This document shows positions 51,955 to 61,884 of a DNA stretch of 64,000 nt, in pieces. A program made the position numbers and the translations under genes. This stretch comes from Microbacterium paraoxydans (GTDB taxonomy: Bacteria; Actinomycetota; Actinomycetes; Actinomycetales; Microbacteriaceae). How positions within the stretch are numbered: position 1 is the first letter of the stretch; every line of letters starts with the position of its first letter. The notes under the pieces are model-generated. The model was not told the origin of the DNA, ran no database searches, and saw only the letters and a program-made list of their open reading frames with translations. The stretch spans positions 62,001 through 126,000 of the forward strand of contig NZ_CP064874.1 in NCBI RefSeq assembly GCF_019056515.1. Direction: 5' to 3'.

Positions 51955-52784
51955 TCGATCAGCCCCTGCGCGCGCTCGGCGGCCTCGGTCATAGTGGCGG
52001 CCGGGTCGGCGCCGTAGAAGACCGCGTCTTCGATGGCGGTGGCGAGCACCTGGTCGACCTGGGCGTAGCTGTCGCCGGGGTACGACACCCACGGCTCGAG
52101 CGCGTCGAGCTGCTCGAGGTTGGGCTTCACGAGCGGGTTGGCTTCGACCCAGTCATAGAGCGGTCCGCCCTCGTCGGCCATGCTGCTGCGCAGCGGTAGG
52201 TACCCGATCTGGGTCGAGATGATCTCGTAGGCGCGGGGGCTGGTCATGAACTGCATGAGCTCCCACGCGGCGGCCTGCTTGGCGGGGTCGGTGGCGAACA
52301 TCGCGAGGAACGAGCCCGAGTTGGTGGGCACGACCGCCTGGTCTCCGAACGCGGGCAGGGTGTGAGCGTCGAGGGTCCAGCCACCGGCCTCGGCGCCCAT
52401 CATGAACGCGCCCTGCAGGGCCGAGCTGTTGACGTGGATCGCGGTCTTCCCCTGCGCGAACGCCTCGTACTGGCTGGTGAAGTCCTCGTTGGTGAGCACG
52501 CCGTCCTCGTACATCTCGGTGAAGGTCGCGACCGTATCGATCGCGGCGTCCGAGCCGAACTCGATCGTCGTGCGGTCATCGCTCAGCACCTGGGCGCCGT
52601 TCGAGAGGAAGAGGCCCTGCATGCACCAGCTGCCGCCGGTGATCACGCACGACGCGCTCATCGAGGGGGCACCGGTGGACTCGGTGATCTGCGCGGCGGC
52701 GTCTTCGATGATCAGGTCGATATCACTGACGGCGGCGGTGCTCTTGAAGGAGCGACCGACACCAGAGAGCTGGATCGTTCCCAT
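51951..52784 (-). pseudogene. In-frame fusion: ABC ATPase start joined to solute-binding protein end
   Basis: The first ~24 residues (MGTIQLSGVGRSFKSTAAVS) are the start of a UgpC/MsmK-type sugar ABC ATPase; they precede its Walker A, which is missing. From about residue 26 the frame becomes a solute-binding protein (VITGGSWCMQGLFLSNGAQV, then VPTNSGSFLAMFATDPAKQ and GGPLYDWVEANPLVKPNL). A deletion must have removed the rest of the ATPase, the permeases and the N-terminus of the binding protein including its signal peptide. The product cannot be exported. Confidence 0.8.
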
Positions 52785-52886
52785 GAGTCGCCTTCTGCAA
52801 GCGACCTGACGAACCGGGGCCTTCCCGCGAAATCCGCTTGCAGAGCTATTGCAATCGAGGAAAGTGAATTTCCTGCAAACGGAGTG

Positions 52887-53809
52887 TCAACGCCCATCGC
52901 CGTGGTCGATAACGTCTGGCACGTCGGATGCCTCGGCGTCGGAGCCGTCGTCGGCGACGATGTCGAGCACCTCTTCGCGCACCGCGAGGCGCGCGCGGTC
53001 GGCGGCGTCGCTCATGCGGTCGGCGACGGCGATCTGCAGGGCGTTGAGCACGAGCAGCTGTACGAGCCCGCTGCCGAGAATGCCTTGACCCCACGCCTGG
53101 AAGCGCGCACCGGCGACGAGCAGGTGGTCGGCGCGGGTGGTGAGCGGGGTACGGGCGAAGCTCGTGACCCCGATCACGGTGGCGCCGGCGTCGACGGCGG
53201 CGTCCGCAACCGCGAGGGTCACCGAGTTGGCGCCACTCGAGCTGACGATGAGGCACACATCACCGGGGGCGAGCACGCGGGCGGTGAGGTGGGCGACCAC
53301 GCCGTCAGCGGGCGCTTCGCAGGGCCGGCCGTTGACGGCGAACGCGACGGCCGACGCCTGGGCGGCGGCGTGCGAGGCGCCGGTGCCCGAGATCAGCAGG
53401 CGCGGCGCGCGGGCGATGGCGTCGGCAGCGGCGTCGAACGCGACCGGGTCGATCGAGGCGAGCGCGGTCTGCAGCATCCCACCCGCCCCTCGGCCAGCCA
53501 CCGCAGAAAGCCCTCGGTGCCGGCGGGTGCGTCGGGCGCGGCGGTGGCGTCGGCGGCGAGGTCACGCACGAGCAGCATGCGCAGGTGCTGAAAGCTGCGC
53601 AGCCCCAGCGCCTGGGCGGTGCGGCTGACGGTGGCCGGCGACGTGTTGGCGGCTTCGGCGAGGTCGGCGCCCGACATGTCGACCACGTCGTGGGGTCGCT
53701 CGGCGCAGATGCGGGCGACGCGCTGCGCGCTCGGTACGAGCGACGGCAGGATCGAGAGGATGTGGTCGATGGTTCCGCCGAGCGGCGGCTCGTTGAGGGG
53801 CGAGTTCAT
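52887..53809 (-). pseudogene. RpiR-family regulator with a frameshift
   Basis: The first frame from ATG 53809 gives TIDHILSILPSLVPSAQRVA and the helix-turn-helix ADLAEAANTSPATVSRTAQA. It is interrupted at about 53483, after FLRWLAEGR. The second frame carries the SIS sugar-phosphate domain (LLISGTGASHAAAQASAVAF, CLIVSSSGANSVTLAVADAA) to 52887. One base added or removed would restore a full protein. It precedes the fused transporter gene on the same strand and was its likely regulator. Confidence 0.75.
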
Positions 53810-53862
53810 GTAGCCGGTGATCACCTTTCGGGTTCGCCGCACATCGTATGGGCGCAATGCGA

Positions 53863-54393
53863 CCACGACCCCAACCATAGGTGAACGCAGCGTTCATCGC
53901 CTCCGCTATCCGCGAAAGGCAATTTCATGACCTCCCTGCGTCCGCTCGAGCTCCCGAACAGTGCCATGCCCGCAAGGAAGTCGGCCAAGGGTGACTCGAC
54001 CGAAGACGCCCACCTCGAGCGCCGCGATGGCGCCTACGATGACCGTCCGTGCGAGCCAGAGCCACGTGATCTGTCGATCCCGGCGGTCAAGCGCTCGAAC
54101 GTTCCGCACGTCGATGTTCCGCTGGCGGGGGCGCCGGGGCAGCAGACACCGGTAACCAACGACGCGAAGAAGCCTGCCACGACGATGACGCCCGCAGCGC
54201 GGAACCAGAGGGCGGGGGCGACGCGCGAAACTGATCCTGCTCATGGCCCGATCAGACCGATGGCCACTCAGACGTGAAAGGGGAGACATCGCGCCCGGGC
54301 CGAACCGTCGCACGCTGACGTCCCCTCACCGCGCAGTGCCCGCAAGGGGATGGTAGATGGGCGAGCAGTTCTGGGACTCTGGTCGACGATTCT
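53863..54393. other. Stretch with no clear gene
   Basis: About 530 bases. A minus-strand frame includes TWLWLARTVIVGAIAALEVG and another, in a different frame, LWFRAAGVIVVAGFFASLVT, both membrane-like. They may be parts of one frameshifted small membrane protein, but I recognise no family. Confidence 0.35.
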
Positions 54394-54603
54394 TCAGCTC
54401 GCCTGTGGAAGTCCCTGGGACAACGCCTGTCGGATTCTCCAAACAGGAAAACCGCTGAGCTGCGCAATCAAGTCCACATCGAACTCGTGCTCGAAGTAGG
54501 CCACCCGCACCGCCCGGATGCGCGACGGATTGTCACCGAAAGCCAGTGTGAACTCGGTGGCGTAGCGCTCCCAGACGCTGAACTCATACCCCGGTGCCGT
54601 CAC
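54394..54603 (-). CDS. Hypothetical protein, 69 residues
   Basis: GTG 54603 has GAGGTGAA upstream. AYFEHEFDVDLIAQLSGFPV then WRIRQALSQG looks like a short helix-turn-helix. No family is recognised. It lies near the left end of an ISL3 copy. Confidence 0.45.
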   Translation of the reverse strand: MTAPGYEFSVWERYATEFTLAFGDNPSRIRAVRVAYFEHEFDVDLIAQLSGFPVWRIRQALSQGLPQAS

Positions 54604-54791
54604 GATGCATTCACCTCATCCCGGGTGCAACTCTCAGGAGTGGTCGCGGTGCTAATGCGATGCTACGACACCCGTGTTAACGCCAGGACACAAGGAGATT
54701 CCGGGAAAGCTCGCTACGCACGGTGTGCACCGATACGGGGATGGCCCGCCCGGGGTGCATGGTTCACACCGGGGTGACCAAGGGAATTGGG

Positions 54792-56251
54792 GGCTCTTCG
54801 GACATGCGGTGGGGGTGAGGCTCGCCGGGTGATGGTCGGCGGGTAGGGGTCGAGGTCCCCGAGGATCAGTAGCGCCAACTGCTGATCCATCACGAGGACC
54901 TCGACGTGCTTCACCCTACTTCGGGGTGCGCTGACGCGCGCTCTGCCGCTGATCCGTGTTACCGCTGCGATCTGCTGGTCGGTCTCGACGGCGTCCATGT
55001 CGAGCACGTTGACCGCCGCGACGGGCTGCTGATCGTCACCGTTTCGACACCGGCGGCGCCGACCGGGTGCCCGTTGTGCGGGGTCGTGGCGATCGGTCGA
55101 GGGCGCCGCCGTCGAGTGTTGCATGACGTGCCGGGCGTGACGCGGGTGCGGATCGTCTGGCGGCAACGGGTCTGGCGATGCGGCGACGTGGGCTGTGCCA
55201 AGAAGACGTTCGTGGAGCAGCTTCCCTCGCTGGTCGCTCGGCGCGGGTCGCTCACAAGGCGAGCCGTCGACTGGGCGATCGGGCAGCTGCGCCGCGAGCA
55301 CGCCACGATCGAAGGACTACGTCGTCAGCTCGGGACATCGTGGAAGACGGTGTGGCGGGCTGTTGAGCCTGAACTGGTGCGGTTGGCAGCCGACGAGTCC
55401 CGGTTCGAGAACGTGACCACGCTCGGCGTCGACGAGCACATCTGGCATCACGTCGACCACCGCAAGCGGGGCTCGAAGGAACTGACCGGCATGGTCGACC
55501 TCAGCCGCGACAGCACCGGGAAGACGCGGGCCAGGCTGCTCGACCTCGTGCCGGGCAGATCGGGGAAGGCATACGCGTCCTGGCTCAGCGAGCGGGGCGA
55601 AGCGTTCCGAAAGAACGTGAAGGTGGCGGCGCTGGACCCGTTCGCGGGCTACAAGACTGCGATCGATGACACGCTCGAAGACGCGGTCGCTGTGCTGGAC
55701 GCGTTCCATGTCGTCAAGCTCGGCACCGCCGCCGTCGACGAGGTCCGCCGCCGCGTCCAGCAAGACACCCTCGGGCATCGCGGTCGGAAGGGCGACCCGC
55801 TCTACGGGATTCAGACCATCCTCCGTGCCGGGGCCGAGAACCTCACCGACAAGCAGCGGATCCGGCTGACCGCGGCAATCGAGGCCGATCCTGCGCACGA
55901 CGAGGTGTTCGTCGCGTGGCAGTGCGCACAGCAGCTGCGCTCTGCCTACCACGCGAAGGACCTGACCGAGGGGCGGCGGATCGCCGAGAGGGTGGTCGAC
56001 ACGTTCCACACCTGCCCGATCCCCGAGATCGCCCGCCTCGGCCGCACCCTCCGCCGCTGGCGTTCAGCGTTCCTGGCGTACTTCACCACGAGCCGCGCGA
56101 ACAACGGCGGCACCGAGGCGATCAACGGGATCATCGAGCTCCACCGCCGCCTCGCCCGCGGCTATCGCAACCGCGAGAACTACCGCCTCCGCATGCTCCT
56201 CACCGCCGGCGGACTCACCCCATGACCCCCCCACCGGATGTCCGAAGAGCC
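54792..56251 (+). mobile_element. ISL3-family insertion sequence, copy B
   Basis: 1460 bp with ends GGCTCTTCGGACATGCGGTG and complement. Sequence differs from copy A at many positions, so it is an independent relative, not a recent duplicate. Confidence 0.9.
54906..56225 (+). CDS. ISL3-family transposase (copy B)
   Basis: 439 residues, same length as copy A with scattered substitutions (for example GLRRQLGTSWKTVWRAV in place of GIARQLG). All core motifs are kept: LGVDEHIWHHVDHRKRG, LDPFAGYKTAIDD, VLDAFHVVKL and GGTEAINGIIE. It should be functional. Confidence 0.95.
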   Translation: MLHPTSGCADARSAADPCYRCDLLVGLDGVHVEHVDRRDGLLIVTVSTPAAPTGCPLCGVVAIGRGRRRRVLHDVPGVTRVRIVWRQRVWRCGDVGCAKKTFVEQLPSLVARRGSLTRRAVDWAIGQLRREHATIEGLRRQLGTSWKTVWRAVEPELVRLAADESRFENVTTLGVDEHIWHHVDHRKRGSKELTGMVDLSRDSTGKTRARLLDLVPGRSGKAYASWLSERGEAFRKNVKVAALDPFAGYKTAIDDTLEDAVAVLDAFHVVKLGTAAVDEVRRRVQQDTLGHRGRKGDPLYGIQTILRAGAENLTDKQRIRLTAAIEADPAHDEVFVAWQCAQQLRSAYHAKDLTEGRRIAERVVDTFHTCPIPEIARLGRTLRRWRSAFLAYFTTSRANNGGTEAINGIIELHRRLARGYRNRENYRLRMLLTAGGLTP

Positions 56252-56320
56252 AGTTAAGTGATATTGAGCCGGGAATGCCCATAAACGGCGTTCCCGGTTC
56301 ATGGACGTTCGGAAGTAGTA

Positions 56321-57193
56321 ATGGTGAGCAACGGAACCCTGGAAACGCAGTATCAGGATCGTGGGACTCTGACGGCGCGAATACGAGCACTTCGCCCATC
56401 CATGTCGCAAACGCAAGCGGCCGTGGCCAACGTTGTGTTGACGAACCCTGCCGGTGTATTGCACATGACGGTGAGTGAACTCGCGAGGGTGTCGCGCAGC
56501 TCCGTGGGGAGCGTGGTCCGGTTCTGCCAAGATCTGGGCCTCAAGGGGTATCAAGAATTCAAATTGCAGTTGGCCTCTGAAATTCCAGTTGGCGAAGAAT
56601 CCGGTGTCAGCCATACGGAAACGTCCGGGTCAATCGTGTCTGAAGTATTTCAATCGACGGCACGCGCTATTTCGGAAGGCGAAGCAAGTATTGATCCGAA
56701 CGAATTTCAACGTGCGGTGTCCGTGCTTGATAAGGCAGATCGGATTCTTCTGGTGGCTAGTGGCCAGTCCTCGCCAATTGCCCTTGATACTGCCCTCCGT
56801 TTCCGCAGCGTGGGGCTCGAGGTGAATCATCCGGGAGATCCGGTATCGCAACATATCGCATCCTCGATGCTGGGCCCGGGCGACGCTTGCCTGGCAATCA
56901 GCCACACCGGCCGCACCAAAGCAACGGTCGCGGCCGCGGAATCGGCGCGAGAGTCAGGGGCGGCGGTCGTTTCGGTGACCAGCTTCTATCGCTCCCCGCT
57001 GGTGGCCGCATCCACCGTGGCACTCGTTGCCGGATCAGGTGAGACGCGGTTTCAAATCGAGGCCATGATGAGCCGGTTTGTGCATCTCGCGGTGCTGGAT
57101 GCACTCTATTCTGCGATCACCGCCGAAAACCCCGAGCGCACCCTCAAGGGAGCGGCGCGGGCTGCGCAGGCTGAGGAAATGTTCCGCGACTGA
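56321..57193 (+). CDS. RpiR-family transcriptional regulator
   Basis: 290 residues. N-terminal helix-turn-helix: MTVSELARVSRSSVGSVVRF; C-terminal SIS domain: RILLVASGQSSPIALDTALR and CLAISHTGRTKATVAAAESA. It senses a sugar phosphate in known relatives. Codon use is less GC-biased than its neighbours (CAA, AAT and ATT are common), suggesting a separate origin together with the next gene. A terminator follows. Confidence 0.9.
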   Translation: MVSNGTLETQYQDRGTLTARIRALRPSMSQTQAAVANVVLTNPAGVLHMTVSELARVSRSSVGSVVRFCQDLGLKGYQEFKLQLASEIPVGEESGVSHTETSGSIVSEVFQSTARAISEGEASIDPNEFQRAVSVLDKADRILLVASGQSSPIALDTALRFRSVGLEVNHPGDPVSQHIASSMLGPGDACLAISHTGRTKATVAAAESARESGAAVVSVTSFYRSPLVAASTVALVAGSGETRFQIEAMMSRFVHLAVLDALYSAITAENPERTLKGAARAAQAEEMFRD

Positions 57194-57213
57194 TCATTTG
57201 ATAGTTCAACAAC

Positions 57214-57253
57214 ACGGCCCGGGCCCTCCTGGAGGAGAGAGGACCCGGGCCGT
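57214..57253. terminator. Bidirectional hairpin terminator
   Basis: ACGGCCCGGG-C-CC pairs with GG-A-CCCGGGCCGT, followed by AGCTTTT on the plus strand. It separates the convergent RpiR and endonuclease/phosphatase genes. Confidence 0.75.
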
Positions 57254-57268
57254 AGCTTTTGGTTCGAA

Positions 57269-58150
57269 TTATGCCCAGGCCGTCGGCTTGTCCAGCGCGT
57301 TCAGTTCAATCTCGGCGAGGACTCCGTAGTGGTCGCTTGCCGTCGGATACTCGTTGAACACAACCTTGCTCGAGTTGATGACACTCTCGACCGTGAGGTG
57401 GTTTACCGTCGAGCCGGCGAGTACATAATCGATGCGGCGGTGGTGGGGTTCCTGCACCACGTAGTTCGGAACAATTCCCTGACCGTCGGTCACGCTTCGG
57501 GCGACCCACGGGCTATCGGTGGTCCAGGTGTAGCCGGGGCCACCGTCTCCGGCAATTGCCCAGGTGTCGCGGAAGGCGGCGCTGCGGCCGTTGATGGCTG
57601 ATTTGCCGGTGTAGAACCGCATGCAGTCCTGGTCGGGAGCGGCGTCAAAGTCGCCCGCAATAATCGTGGGGGCCTCTTGACGGCGCTTTTCTTCAAGTTC
57701 AGTGACGAACAGCGCCTGCTCCACACGAGCGGCCTCGTCGGTGAAATTGAAGCTCGGGCGCGGGCCGAGGAAGAGCATGTCCACGCCGATGGGCAGTGAC
57801 AGCACGGCTTCCCATACATAGGGTCCGTCGGCTGCGGGAAGCTTGTGGGTGGTAATGCTCTTGGGTTCCCAGCGCGTACCAACGGCGGTTCCCCAGGCGG
57901 GCCACTCGAAGTCAGCGAAGTCGGATGCGTGGCGAGCGAAGTCGGATGCGTGGTGCCAGTGGAGGCTCGAGTTTTCCTTTACGAGCTGGAAGGCATCGCG
58001 CTCCGGGGTGCGGACGACTTCCTGCAGGAAGACAATGTCGGCGTCGTGCTCTTCGAGGCCTTTAAGTAGGAGCGCGTCGCGCTTTTGCTGATCGCGGGGG
58101 GCGAGCCAAATGTTCAGTGTCAGTACCCGTAGGTTCATTTTTTTGTTCAT
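57269..58150 (-). CDS. Endonuclease/exonuclease/phosphatase-family hydrolase
   Basis: 293 residues. LRVLTLNIWLAP, DIVFLQEVVRTPE (catalytic Glu), IIAGDFDAAPDQD and the end TASDHYGVLAEIEL (Asp-His) are the EEP superfamily motifs. The substrate may be a phosphodiester or sphingolipid; unknown. A 21-bp tandem duplication makes HASDFAR-HASDFAD at about residues 68-80. It is convergent with an RpiR gene and may be regulated by it. Confidence 0.8.
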   Translation of the reverse strand: MNKKMNLRVLTLNIWLAPRDQQKRDALLLKGLEEHDADIVFLQEVVRTPERDAFQLVKENSSLHWHHASDFARHASDFADFEWPAWGTAVGTRWEPKSITTHKLPAADGPYVWEAVLSLPIGVDMLFLGPRPSFNFTDEAARVEQALFVTELEEKRRQEAPTIIAGDFDAAPDQDCMRFYTGKSAINGRSAAFRDTWAIAGDGGPGYTWTTDSPWVARSVTDGQGIVPNYVVQEPHHRRIDYVLAGSTVNHLTVESVINSSKVVFNEYPTASDHYGVLAEIELNALDKPTAWA

Positions 58151-58395
58151 GCGGGAAAGCTATGCCGCCAAAGTGAACAAGGTTCCAAAAAAGAGTTAAC
58201 TTGCGGAACTAATTTTTCCCGTCGAGTCGTCAGCGCTTGGGGAAGGCGTCGAAATCAATGTCGAGTTCGACCTGGTCGGCGCGGAAGCGGGTGTTTGAAT
58301 ACTGCAGTGGCCGGCCCCCTGTGCGTCAGGATGGGGTGAGACACCAGCACTGCTGACCTTCGCACTGCACGGGGCGAGAACGGACCAATACTGAG

Positions 58396-58800
58396 ATGAC
58401 GATGACGGTTGCTGACGTCGGCACCGATGATGGGGCTATGGCTCCTCGTGCTGACCGGCCCAAGAGGCGGACGTTCACCGCCGAGTTCAAAGCGGCGATC
58501 CTGGCCGAGTACGACGCCGCGGACCGCTCTGGGCGTGGGGAGATCCTGCGCCGGGAGGGCCTGTACACCTCCCACATCATCGAGTGGCGCAAGGCCGCGG
58601 CCGCCGGCTCGCTGTCCGGGCTGGGCAGCAAGCCGCGGGACCGGCGCGAGCGGGAGCTGCAGGCGCTACGGGCCCGGGCGGAGAAGGCCGAGGCCGAGCT
58701 GGCCAAGACCAGGGCGGCGCTGGACCTGATGGGAAAAGCACACGCGCTCTTGGAGACGCTCTCCGAGAGCGCGGACAAGCCGCCGCGGTCGCCGCGGTGA
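58396..58800 (+). CDS. IS3-family transposase OrfA (copy 2)
   Basis: 134 residues, identical to the copy-1 OrfA. Helix-turn-helix RRTFTAEFKAAILAEYDAA and a leucine-zipper helix. Overlaps OrfB by GTGA. Confidence 0.95.
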   Translation: MTMTVADVGTDDGAMAPRADRPKRRTFTAEFKAAILAEYDAADRSGRGEILRREGLYTSHIIEWRKAAAAGSLSGLGSKPRDRRERELQALRARAEKAEAELAKTRAALDLMGKAHALLETLSESADKPPRSPR

Positions 58801-59798
58801 TCAACCCGGCCGTCGACGGGCTGGCCGAGCACGTCGGCACCGCGGCTGCGTGCGCGCTGCTGGGTCGCTCCCGCGCCAGTCACTACCGGGCCAAGAACCC
58901 GCCACCGCCACGTCCACGGACACCGCGGCCGGCACCGGCGAACAAGCTGTCCGCCGCCGAGCGGGCCCACGTGCTGGCCGTGTTGACCAGCCAGCGGTTC
59001 GCGGACAAGTCGGTCGCCCAGGTCTGGGCCACGCTGCTGGACGAGGGCACCTACCTGTGCTCGATGTCCACGATGCACCGGATCCTGCGCGAGCACGACA
59101 TGGCCGGGGAACGGCGCCGGCAGGCGAGCCACCCGCCCCGGACCCGGCCCGAGCTCGTCGCGACGGCGCCGGGGCAGGTGTGGAGTTGGGACATCACAAA
59201 GCTCAAGGGGCCGGAGCGGGGCGTGTACTACGACCTGTACGTCGTGCTCGACATCTTCTCCAGGTTCGTCGTGGGCTGGACCATCGCGGCCCGCGAGGAC
59301 GCCGAGATCGCCAAGAACCTGCTCGAGCACGCCATGGGCATCCATGGCGTGCCGGAGGCGATCCACGCCGACCGCGGGACCTCGATGACCTCCAAACCGG
59401 TCGCTCAGCTGCTCGTCGACCTCGGGGTGGCCAGGTCGCACTCCCGCCCGCACGTGTCGAACGACAACCCTTACAGCGAGGCGGCGTTCAAGACGCTGAA
59501 GTACGCCCCGGTCTTCCCCGAGCGCTTCGGGTCCCTGGCCGACGCCGGCGCGTTCGCCGAGCAGTTCTTCGCCTACTACAACCACGAGCACCGCCACTGC
59601 GGGATCGGGCTGCACACCCCCGCCAGCGTCCACTTCGGCACCGCCGGGCAGGTCCGCGCCCAGCGCCAGGCCACCCTGGACGCGGCCTACGCCGCCCGTC
59701 CCGAGCGCTTCGGCCACCGCCGACCCCAGGCGCCCAAGCTGCCCGAGGCCGCCTGGATCAACCAGCCCTCACAGGAGGCCCTCATACAGACCGCCTGA
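58797..59798 (+). CDS. IS3-family transposase OrfB (copy 2)
   Basis: 333 residues, identical to the copy-1 OrfB, with the same DDE residues (VWSWDITKL, AIHADRGTSM, NPYSEAAFKTLKY). The frame is intact. Confidence 0.95.
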   Translation: MINPAVDGLAEHVGTAAACALLGRSRASHYRAKNPPPPRPRTPRPAPANKLSAAERAHVLAVLTSQRFADKSVAQVWATLLDEGTYLCSMSTMHRILREHDMAGERRRQASHPPRTRPELVATAPGQVWSWDITKLKGPERGVYYDLYVVLDIFSRFVVGWTIAAREDAEIAKNLLEHAMGIHGVPEAIHADRGTSMTSKPVAQLLVDLGVARSHSRPHVSNDNPYSEAAFKTLKYAPVFPERFGSLADAGAFAEQFFAYYNHEHRHCGIGLHTPASVHFGTAGQVRAQRQATLDAAYAARPERFGHRRPQAPKLPEAAWINQPSQEALIQTA

Positions 59799-59832
59799 CG
59801 GAATCTGTCTCACCCGCCTTGACACTTTCCGC

Positions 59833-60693
59833 TTCGATTACAGCCCGATCACGGAGCGACCGACGATTTCGTGGCCGAATGGGGCCCGAGTGGCGTTCTA
59901 TGTCGGGCTGAACATCGAGCACTATCAGATCGACAAGCCCTCCACGAGCATCTTCGGCGGTACCGCGATGCTGCAGCCGGATCCACTCAATTACGGCTGG
60001 CGCGATTACGGTCCGCGGGTAGGCCTGTGGCGGATGATCGAGAGCCTCGACCGACATGGAGTGCCCGCAAGTGTGCTTCTCAACTCCGACGTTTGTCGGC
60101 ACTACCCCCAGATTCTCGAGGCAGGCCGGCAACGCGGCTGGGCGTGGCTCGCGCATGGCCGCGACAATTCCACCTTCCAAGCTGGAATGGGTGCTGACAC
60201 GGAGCGCGCCTACCTTCAAGACGTGACGGATACAATCGCCTCCGCCACCGGAGTACGGCCGCGGGGCTGGCTTGGCCCGGCGCTCACAGAGACGTTCGAG
60301 ACGCCGCGGATCCTTCGGGAGCTGGGGTATGACTACGTCCTGGACTGGACGAACGACGATCAGCCGTATCCGCTGAACGTCGACGGGATGTTCAGCGTTC
60401 CCTACACGATAGAACTCAACGATGTGACGATGTTCGTGAGTAAGAGCTATACCGGCCCGCAGTTCCTGGAAGCGGTGATCGACCAGTTCGATCAGCTCTA
60501 TTCAGACTCCGAGCACTCGGGTCGCGTCATGTCGCTGCCGTTGCACCCGTTCATCGTCGGCCAGCCGTTCCGCCACCGCTACCTTGATCGGGCCCTCGAG
60601 CACATCACGTCTCACGATGGTGTCTGGGTGACGACGAGCGATGCCATCGCGGCGCACTATCAGTCGACGGGGAACAGGAGAGCCGATTCGTGA
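59833..60693 (+). pseudogene. Polysaccharide deacetylase-like protein, N-terminal residues removed by IS3
   Basis: The frame comes straight out of the IS3 right end: FDYSPITERPTISWPNGARV then AFYVGLNIEHYQID. Relatives start roughly ten residues earlier, so little is lost; the GTG at 59890 could still serve as a start. GVPASVLLNSDVC, WLAHGRDNSTF and ALTETFETPRILRELGYDYV follow the NodB fold used by allantoinase-like and deacetylase-like enzymes. The stop overlaps the next gene by GTGA. It may act on a purine or amide-type substrate with the next enzyme. Confidence 0.75.
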
Positions 60694-61355
60694 CGAATAC
60701 GGAGCTGATCGATGAGTACGCACGGCTGCGCGACGAGTTCAAGGCCAAGGGATTGGGCGGCCGGATCGGCTACGGCGAGAAGCCGGCGCTGCTGATCGTC
60801 GACTTGATCACCGGATTCACGGACAGCCGTTCGCCCCTGTCAGGCGAACTGGAGTCACAGCTGGCCGCCACCAATGCCTTACTCGTCCCCGCCCGTGAAC
60901 TCGAGATCCCCATCTTCTTCTCGACGGTCGCGTACGACACCGAATTGCAGGAGGCGGGGCTCTGGATCAAGAAGATCCCGTCCAACCACCTGTTGGTGGA
61001 GGGCAGCGAATGGGTGGAGGTCGACAGCAGGCTGGGCCAGCTGCCCCACGAGATGACCCTGGTGAAGAAGTACGCATCCTGCTTCTTCGGAACTGATCTC
61101 GCCGCACGCTTGATCTCACGGGGTGTCGACACCATCATCATCGTCGGCTGCACCACCAGTGGGTGCGTGCGCGCCTCGGCGGTTGACGCCTGCTCCTACG
61201 GCTTCCACACCATCGTCGTCGAAGAGGCAGTCGGCGACCGGGCAGCCCTTCCGCACCTGGCCAGCCTCTTTGACATCGACGCGAAGTACGGCGATGTCGT
61301 CAGCCTCGACGACGCACGTGCTTACCTGCGGGGGCTTGCGCAACAGAACGATTGA
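60690..61355 (+). CDS. Isochorismatase-family amidohydrolase (N-carbamoylsarcosine amidase-like)
   Basis: 221 residues from GTG 60690. The Asp-Lys-Cys triad is visible: [13 protein letters not shown] (Asp), [15 protein letters not shown] (Lys), and [17 protein letters not shown] (Cys). This family cleaves amides such as N-carbamoylsarcosine or nicotinamide. Coupling with a deacetylase/allantoinase-like gene suggests a pathway breaking down a ureide or similar compound. Confidence 0.85.
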   Translation: MTNTELIDEYARLRDEFKAKGLGGRIGYGEKPALLIVDLITGFTDSRSPLSGELESQLAATNALLVPARELEIPIFFSTVAYDTELQEAGLWIKKIPSNHLLVEGSEWVEVDSRLGQLPHEMTLVKKYASCFFGTDLAARLISRGVDTIIIVGCTTSGCVRASAVDACSYGFHTIVVEEAVGDRAALPHLASLFDIDAKYGDVVSLDDARAYLRGLAQQND

Positions 61356-61391
61356 CTGCAGTAACGCCGTGGGGCCAACTTCCTCTGTGCG

Positions 61392-61799
61392 GAATATTGA
61401 ACCGGCGTGCAGGCCGAGATCCCGCAGATGCTGGCGCAGGGCGGCGGATCCATCATCAACACCGCCTCGTCCCTCGGGCAGGTCGCCATCGCCCACCAGT
61501 CCGCCTACGTCACGTCGAAGCACGGCGTCATCGGCCTCACCCGAGCCGCCGCGGTGGAGTACTCCGACAAAGGCATCCGCGTGAACGCAGTGCTGCCCGG
61601 GGTGATCCAGACGCCAATGATAGACGCGCTGGAGGAGACCTACCCCGGCTTCAAGGACGCGCTGCTGACGAAGCACCCGATCGGCCGACTCGGCACGCCG
61701 CACGACATCGCCGAGATGGTCGCGTGGCTCGGTTCCGACGCGGCCGCCTTCGCGACCGGCGCGCAGTTCGCCGTCGACGGCGGGTACCTCGCGATTTAG
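61392..61799 (+). pseudogene. Short-chain dehydrogenase, C-terminal fragment
   Basis: GGGSIINTASSLGQVAIAHQ then SAYVTSKHGVIGLTRAAAVE gives the catalytic Ser and YxxxK. The N-terminal Rossmann half with the nucleotide-binding glycines is absent, with only 37 bases separating this from the preceding gene. Fragment of about 135 codons. Confidence 0.8.
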
Positions 61800-61812
61800 A
61801 CGAGGTGGCCAC

Positions 61813-61860
61813 GACGGACGGGAGGCACGGTGTCAGCTGACACCGTGCCTCACGTCCGTC
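61813..61860. terminator. Long hairpin between convergent SDR fragments
   Basis: A 28-bp perfect palindrome (61823-61850: AGGCACGGTGTCAG and its complement) is extended by GACGGACG / CGTCCGTC. A stable bidirectional terminator. Confidence 0.75.
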
Positions 61861-61884
61861 ACCGGTCGCGCCGCGACCCGCGTG

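Larger units (their letters stand above)
58315..59831 (+). mobile_element. IS3-family insertion sequence, copy 2
   Basis: Every frame in this unit translates identically to copy 1 at 21979-23495, shifted by 36,336 bp and in the same orientation. Identity ends at the same inverted repeats. Confidence 0.9.

Noticed and set aside
58326..59717. A 463-codon minus-strand frame (also at 21990-23381)
   Set aside because: Antisense to the IS3 transposase; appears in both copies only because the element is duplicated.
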